Below, in pieces: positions 6,798 through 12,206 of a stretch of DNA of 12,206 nt (position 1 is the stretch's first letter; each line of letters opens with the position of its first letter). The stretch is from Halocafeteria seosinensis (Eukaryota; Sar; Bigyra; Bicosoecida). Both the position numbers and the translations under genes were made by a program. The notes under the pieces were generated by a model. It was given only the letters and a program-made list of their open reading frames with translations. It was not told where the DNA came from and ran no database searches. The stretch covers positions 1 to 12,206 of the forward strand of contig LVLI01003111.1 in NCBI GenBank assembly GCA_001687465.1, given 5' to 3'.

Positions 6798-9709
6798 ATG
6801 CAAGACGACACTGAGCAGAAATACCACCCGGATGAGATCCGGGTGGGCTTCGAGTTCAATCCCGTTTCTGTCCGGCTTCTCCATCGACGGAAGTTTATCA
6901 AGCCAGAGTACATCAATCAGATCTTTGATTGCGAAATCGACTTCCTCATAGAAAAATCGACACGCCATGTGTTTCTCCCGTCAAAATGGTACGCGGAACT
7001 ATCCCCTGGTCCGGAGGAGTATTTTATCCATGAGAAAGAGTGGCCAGAAGTTGAGCCAGATATCATGGAAAGCAACGAATACCGAGGGTCAGCGATCATT
7101 GTTGCCGACAACGTCAATCCTGCAATAGACTCTGCCGTTCTTCGTCAATGGCTACTGATGGGACTGGATGATGATAATCCAGAATTTGTGGCTGCTACGA
7201 TGGGAAGTGAAGAGGCATACAAGGAACTCGTCAAAGTGGACCAAGTACTAGAGCTTCTGCCTACTATGGTTATTCATGCTGAAACTGACGAAGAAGAAGG
7301 AAACATTCGAAGGCAGAGAGGAGCGGCATTGAATAAGAAGAAAGCAGATCTTACCGCGAAATTAGCGGCGTTCAATCGGAGACTTGATCACTTTCGCGAA
7401 ATGCGAGAGAGTCCCATTCATTCCCCTTTTGGGATTTATCAGATAGACCAAAAACCACCTCTGGGACTCAAAACGTGGGAAATCCGCCCTCGTGGAGATG
7501 CAATGAGTGCTAGACTGGCATACATTGCTACCCACAAGTACAACTGGTCTGAGTTCCGTGTGGCCATCCATAAGTTTGGAGTAGGTACGTCTCAGCAAAA
7601 ACTACCGTTGCTTGTCGCCGTGAATATCAGGTACTCGGTGGTTGCAGAAAAACCAAAAGTTACAAAGGGCACGTGGAAAGAGCCATTACCCGCTACTTTT
7701 CAGGAGATCAATATGCGTGGGGTGACTGTTGCTCGCAGGAGACACGGTAAGTGCATCTGGCCGTATTATTCCAGTGCAGGACATTGATTCTATTCTTTCG
7801 TTGCGGCATCCCAGGTAAGGGAATGTATAGGTATAGTGACGGGAGAGGGGTATATAGTGGCCAATGGTTTAATAACATGCGTCATGGAGTGGGAACTCAC
7901 ATAGATGCCACGGGGAAGTTTATCGGTAGCTTCTACAGAGACTGGAAGGTAAAGAAAGGGGTACAAATATATAGTCACGGGGACACCTATAGCGGGGACT
8001 GGGGCAACGAGGTGAACCACCCACGTCCTAGTATGATATTCGGCAAAGAATACAACGACGGCCTTCATCACGGCAAAGGGAAGCTACAGTTCGTCGATGG
8101 TTCGGTATATGAAGGGGAGTTTGTCAGTGGTGTGCCTCGTGGCAAGGGAAAGTACACAACCGCCACGGGACAAGTGATTGAGGGCGAATTTGGTGACTAC
8201 GGGACAATTGAGGGAAGGGGATCTATGCGAGAAAACGAAGCCTCATTTATGGGAAGCTTTAACTGTGGGTTGTTGGAAGGGCGTGGACTCAAGATTGACA
8301 CCTACTCAGGCAGATACAGTGGCTTTCTCAAAATGGGGCTTCCCCATGGTTTTGGTGAAGCCGATGTCCCTGTGGTGGATGGACGCTTCTCTGGTTTCCA
8401 CTCGTATGGAATGCGACAAGAATTTGGCGTTCTCAACTTCGGCAACGTGGATAGAGATGCAAAAGCTGACAACTCAAGGAAGCAGAGCTCAAGTGGATAT
8501 GATGGGGACGTTATACGTCCTGCAAATTACATACGTCTCCCATCACCATGCGCCGAAAAACCTTATACCATTGCGGCGAGCAGGCAAGGTATGGCTACGA
8601 AGAGTCGAGCAGAAATGAAATGGATAAAACGGAAACAGAAAGAAGCGAGAGAGAACGGCGAGGCTTCTGAAGAAGATGCGGACAATGGCCCAGAGGCAAG
8701 AGCTCCTGAAAAAGGAGAAATATCGTCATCTTCATCCGATGTTTGGGAGTTAAGTGATAGTAGTAGTACTAGTAGTGATGACAGCCAGGCTTCCAAGCGA
8801 GATGACGTTGGAAACGCTATGGATGAACTGGACAAGTTCCTGGATGTGGAACAGTTTGTGGACCGGTTAACCGGTTTGAAGGAGAAGAGAGAACGAAGAA
8901 AGGAAAAGAAGAGGAGACACAAAAAACACGTCAAGTATGGGACCTACGATCAATACGATAAATGCAATCTTCCGTATCTGGGTGATTATATGTACTCTGG
9001 AGACTGGCGTGCTGGGAGGCCGCGAAACGCGGGTGTATTCACTTTTCGCAGGAACAAGGCTGCTCCACATGCTCACAACAGGTACTTCGCACACCATAAG
9101 AAGAATGTCCATCTTCCTGGTCTTTCAGAACTGCAGGAACGTGAACACAATTTGATTCTAGGGAGAACTCAAGTGAGTAGAAGCATAGCATCGGTATATT
9201 AAGAAACGGGTTTCACGCTCATCTTGTTGTGTGGCAGAGCAAAGCTTCGGAACACCGGCGCATATTGCTGCTCCGCAAAGCAAAGGAAAAGAGCAACCTA
9301 AAGAGCTACGCTTACTGGCAGAAAGTTGCACGGGACAATGTTCCCGCTGTTCAAGCGGAAGTACGTATAGAGTCGTCATTGTTCTCAGCGTTTAAGTCTA
9401 CAACTCCTTACTGTTTTCTCGCAGAATCGTCGGAGACATCGTGGAGTTGAGATGCTTAAGGAGAGTCTCCTTGGTGAGCAAGCGCAAGAGAAATGGGAAG
9501 AAATGGCTGATATTAATCGTTTTGTTGAGCCATATGAAGAAGAGAAGCATGGCCCTACTGCTGATATCAACGTGGATGAACTAATGGGCTATGGAAATGG
9601 GGACGACGACGCGGATTTTGACACCAATCAGCAGTTGCTACCGGGTGGTGCGGGTAGACAAAATGTTAACGATTACGATGAGAATGACGAACTCGGAAAT
9701 GATCTTTAG
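6798..9709 (+). CDS. MORN-repeat protein with novel N-terminal region (904 aa, 4 exons)
   Basis: Exons are 6798-7746, 7815-9172, 9238-9360 and 9425-9709. Introns are 68, 65 and 64 nt (phases 1, 0, 0) with donors GTAAGT, GTGAGT and GTACGT. The start ATG follows ATCACC, a good context. Residues 1-314 are unrecognised and contain a charged helical stretch (KKKADLTAKLAAFNRRLDHF). About ten MORN-type units span residues 315-528, for example VYSGQWFNNMRHGVGT, VYEGEFVSGVPRGKGKY and SFMGSFNCGLLEGRG. The first unit, RHGKGMYRYSDGRG, is split across intron 1, which confirms that junction. Next come a Ser/acidic segment (about residues 619-643), a Lys/Arg-rich run (about 672-690) that could be a nuclear signal or lipid-binding patch, an isolated MORN-like unit YMYSGDWRAGRP (about 709), and an acidic C-terminus. 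MORN proteins commonly act as membrane- or cytoskeleton-associated scaffolds. No enzymatic domain is visible, so the role here is inference. Confidence 0.9.
7747..7814 (+). other. MORN gene intron 1, flanked by direct repeat GGTAAG
   Basis: The 68-nt intron begins GTAAGTGC and ends ATCCCAG. GGTAAG occurs at the exon 1/intron boundary (7746-7751) and again at the intron/exon 2 boundary (7814-7819). Correct joining restores the Gly-Lys of the MORN unit HGKGMY. The length is not a multiple of three, so retention would frameshift the message and end it at a TGA 14 codons into the intron sequence. Confidence 0.9.
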
Positions 9710-10074
9710 GTGACCGGTCGGTTACAAATAATTACATAAGCTTCCTCCGTGTCCGTTGGTTGTCTCGAACGAAAGCGCTCGTGTAACCGTCAATTGCGCT
9801 TCCTCGACTTACTAGCATAATCAATTTAATGATACGTCCATACAACGAAAACATGTTCTGGGTACCCACCCTTGTCGCTTAACCACATGCAAATGACTTC
9901 GCGCTTCCTACCCTGGGTACGCTCCAAGTTGAAGTTGGGTCCAGGGTTTCCATTATACACAACGGGACAGAGATGAGAACACACCTAATATTGTCACGAG
10001 AAAATAGTAGATTTATTATAGCAGGTCGTACTGGGAAGAATACACGTGGAAGAGCACTGAAATAGATACAAGCA
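9710..10074. promoter_or_regulatory. Intergenic region upstream of gamma-SNAP
   Basis: It holds the 3' end of the MORN transcript and the gamma-SNAP promoter. The octamer CTGGGTAC occurs twice (9858-9865 and 9913-9920), and the first copy lies in the palindrome TGGGTACCCA (9859-9868). No clear TATA box or polyadenylation hexamer is seen. No gene was found. Confidence 0.4.
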
Positions 10075-11479
10075 ATGGCATCCTCTTCCTCCTCGGCTCA
10101 GGAAGCCTTGAAAGAGGCTAAGAAACTCGATAAAGAGGCGCATGATGCGTAAGTCCGGTTTATTGACATTTTCTTACTGAGAGTGATCAAATTATGTCGT
10201 ATTTTGGATCTGCAGCTTGAAAACGGGCTTGATGAAATTTCGACTTCAACCGGACTATTTGAAAGCTATGGGACCTTTACAGACTGCTGCTCAGAAATAT
10301 AGACACGCCGGCTACACGAAGGATTCCACACGATGTCTTCAGAAGCGCGCCGAATGCAACGCAAACTTGGGGAATTTTCAAGGGGCGGCAATCGACCTGG
10401 AAAAAGCGATCCAAACTATGAAATCGACAAAGAGCAATCGGAAAGGGGCAGCAAACCAAGGCGATGGTGATACATCCCTGTCGAATGAAGAGACTGCTGA
10501 GCTCTGGCAGGATGCAGCCAAATATTTCTTTCAGGCTGAAAATATTGACAGGGGGGCGAACGCGTACATGAAAGCTGGTGACTTAATGATGGCGGACGGG
10601 AAGGCTGACAAGGCACAGGAGATGTATCAGTCGGCATACGATGCTTTCAAAGGCTCAGATAAGCATGTATACGCAGTAGACGTTGGAAAAAAAGTGCTCA
10701 AGGCATATTTAAAGCATCGATGGTATTATTCAGCGATGAAACTGATGAGTGACATGACGACCCGGTTCTCAGCTCTAAAACAGCCACACAATGTGCAGAA
10801 GATGATATTGTCGCGAATCGTACTTCTCCTAGTCGAAGGTGAAGTTGGAGCAGCGCAACAGGAGCTTGACTCTGCATTTAGTTTGGATGGGTTCTTGGAC
10901 AGCAAGGAGGCAGAGGCTGCAGAGAAGCTGATCGCAGCGTTTAAGAGTGGAGATGAACAGGCCGTCGCTGATATAACGAAAGAAAATACTTTTCGGTTTC
11001 TTGACCCAGCTATATGCAAGGCTGCCCGAGAAGGCATATCTCCAACAGGACTAAACGAGACGGCTGATAGGGTACAGGCAGCTAGTGACAAGGAAAGGGC
11101 AACTGACGCGGTTCAACAAATTACGGAGCAGGCGGATGACTTAGGATTGGGTGGCAAGGTTAGATCTTATGGACCTCGCCAAGGAACAGCCGCTGCTCAA
11201 GCATATTCGGCTCAGCAAGAAACAGCCGAAGATGATGCAGCGGAATATGGAATGACGGCTGCAGACTCGCAGCGGGTGAGATCAGAGTTATTTTCTGTAC
11301 CCAAGAAGAAAGAGTCGAACCAGCAGGAAGCCAGCGAGGATACACATAATACAGGATCCGCTGGCGCAACACATGATGAGTCTGGCTCTGAAATAGAAGA
11401 CGACGACGACAGAGAAGCTGGTCCGGATAGTGATGATAGCAATGAGCAGCAAGACGATGATCTCGGAGAACTCCTGTAG
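10075..11479 (+). CDS. NAPG: Gamma-soluble NSF attachment protein (gamma-SNAP), long acidic tail, 445 aa
   Basis: Exons are 10075-10148 and 10216-11479. The 67-nt intron (GTAAGT...CTGCAG) is phase 2, and splicing restores HDALKTGLMKF. The ATG in AGCAATGGCA has G at -3 and G at +4. SNAPs bind SNARE complexes and recruit and activate the ATPase NSF, which recycles SNAREs after membrane fusion in the cytosol. The helical-repeat core (about residues 9-330) carries gamma-type features: LKTGLMKFRLQPDY, a Tyr/Ala-rich pair of helices (AAKYFFQAENIDRGANAYMKA), KVLKAYLKHRWYYSAMKL, and a late segment with SLDGFLDSKEAEA, then FRFLDPAICKAAREG. Animal gamma-SNAP is about 310 residues; this one gains roughly 110 at the C-terminus, Gln/Ala-rich then Asp/Glu-rich. 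It ends DDDLGELL, so the penultimate residue is Leu, a position important in alpha-SNAP for stimulating NSF. Assignment to gamma rather than alpha rests on motif resemblance from memory. Confidence 0.9.
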
Positions 11480-11499
11480 TATATTGCCAAACCAATATA
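11480..11499. other. Hairpin directly after the gamma-SNAP stop codon
   Basis: TATATTG (11480-11486) and CAATATA (11493-11499) form a perfect 7-bp stem with a 6-nt loop, starting at the base after the TAG. It would lie at the start of the 3' UTR. Role unknown; it is AT-rich and only moderately stable. Confidence 0.5.
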
Positions 11500-12206
11500 T
11501 CAGTGTTAGCTGTGTCCACTTGCTTCTTTAACTTTTTGCTGGTATTTTTCCGGCGACATTGTATGTATCGTAAGTCCGTGCATGTCTCCAATTTCCTCCT
11601 TTAGTGTATTGGTCACCATCCTGCGAATTCAGACGTCAGTCAAGTAAAGTTGTGAGTGTTAGAAGCGATTGTATCACACCGCGTACTTATGTTGCTTTAC
11701 TAACGATATCCCTGAAAACTTCGGAGAAACTACAAGTATTTTATACATGGATCCACACCCTCCAGAGATGTCCTGCACGCGTACAGGATCGGCTTCCAGT
11801 GCTGTCTTCAACGAGTTCTCTAGCTCTCGTTCCTTTGCATAGCCTTCTCCCCCGGCTTCACCACTGGGATCCGCCTCCTGCAGACGTGGGACAGTCAGCG
11901 ATACGCTCCTGCAAGCTGGGAATCTAGCTACTAACGATGAACTTCGCACTACCGCCGTAAGGCTCGCATTTCCTGTCAGTCCTCTACCTATGCAGTGGTT
12001 CGTCCTGCACCTCGTCACCCACGTTCTGAGTGCCATTTTCTGTTCAGTTCCGTTGAGAGTCGCTTCGCTTCCCGTCTCGGATTTCACGATTCTCGTTGTT
12101 TTCGTTTCAATTCCTCCCGTCCCTTGACATTCCAAGGCACGGGGTTGAACCGTGCCAAGTTGAAGCAACTTCGCCTCTTCCCCCGGTCTTTTTGCCCCCT
12201 CCTCCG
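11500..12206. other. Intergenic region to window end, no convincing gene
   Basis: Besides the gamma-SNAP 3' end, frames are open on both strands: minus 12168-11674 and plus 11604-11927. Both begin at non-ATG codons and show no recognisable motif. A spliced exon of a neighbouring gene cannot be excluded, since CTGCAG near 11882 resembles the acceptors used here. The right end is pyrimidine-rich on the plus strand and carries the tandem hairpins listed separately. Confidence 0.5.
12136..12175 (-). other. Tandem hairpins overlapping Pol III-like A and B boxes
   Basis: GGCACGG/CCGTGCC form a 7-bp stem with a 7-nt loop (12136-12156). It directly abuts AAGTTG/CAACTT, a 6-bp stem with a 3-nt loop (12157-12171). 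On the minus strand, GGCGAAGTTG (12175-12166) fits the core of a Pol III A box, and GTTCAACCC (12150-12142) fits the B-box consensus GWTCRANNC. The loop TTCAACC resembles a tRNA T-loop. The full tRNA fold fails, because no acceptor stem pairs, so this is at best a tRNA-like or SINE-like relic. Confidence 0.25.

Noticed and set aside
6663-6968. Minus-strand 101-codon frame
   Set aside because: Largely antisense to exon 1 of the MORN gene, whose frame is confirmed by splice junctions and repeats.
8178-8618. Plus-strand alternative frame inside the MORN array
   Set aside because: Out-of-frame shadow; the MORN frame is unambiguous here.
8862-8875. 14-bp perfect palindrome ACCGGTTAACCGGT
   Set aside because: It lies in MORN coding sequence (DRLTG) and is explained by codon choice. 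There is no flanking evidence for a binding site.
9887-9894. ATGCAAAT octamer upstream of gamma-SNAP
   Set aside because: Matches the animal octamer element, but a single 8-mer in an unidentified lineage is expected by chance.
11674-12168. Minus-strand 164-codon frame at the right end
   Set aside because: Begins at a TTG, has no recognisable motif and crosses the hairpin region. Coding cannot be excluded, but I cannot support it.
12128-12206. Minus-strand tRNA gene suggested by the T-loop-like TTCAACC
   Set aside because: The seven bases after the T stem (CCTTGGA) have no complementary acceptor strand at the expected distance, and no D or anticodon arm folds.

Overview
The window is nuclear DNA of a eukaryote. 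It has GT-AG introns of 62-117 nt (acceptors mostly TGCAG), proteins made only by eukaryotes (gamma-SNAP, beta-thymosin/WH2-type actin-binding repeats, a large MORN protein), a long TG dinucleotide repeat, and no operon structure or Shine-Dalgarno spacing. Few short introns, intergenic gaps of about 0.3-0.7 kb and moderate GC suggest a protist or alga with a compact genome. The sequence alone does not name a lineage.

Layout. A TG microsatellite opens the window (1-89), with a short CA tract in inverted orientation at 287-303. A minus-strand gene of unknown function ends at 668; a polyadenylation-type signal lies beyond its stop, and its 5' end is unresolved. A divergent upstream region (about 1400-1648) separates it from a plus-strand four-exon gene (1649-3472) that encodes a 524-residue protein with four WH2/beta-thymosin-like motifs near its C-terminus. 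An intronless gene (4044-6083) encodes a 679-residue leucine-rich-repeat protein made of about 23 units of 24 residues. A four-exon gene (6798-9709) encodes a 904-residue MORN-repeat protein with an unrecognised N-terminal half, a Ser/acidic segment and a Lys/Arg-rich segment. A two-exon gene (10075-11479) encodes gamma-SNAP with an unusually long acidic tail. The last 727 nt hold no convincing gene but contain hairpins and a Pol III-like box pair.

Together. The genes are separate transcription units with no evident common pathway. Three suit cell architecture and traffic: the actin-binding candidate, the MORN scaffold (MORN proteins are often membrane or cytoskeleton associated) and gamma-SNAP (SNARE recycling with NSF). 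The LRR protein is probably a protein-binding scaffold of unknown target. I find no CRISPR array, convincing tRNA, rRNA or recognisable transposase, and no evidence for a complete new multi-gene system. The best leads are the thymosin/WH2 protein, the architecture of the MORN and LRR proteins, one intron flanked by a direct repeat, and several intergenic hairpins.
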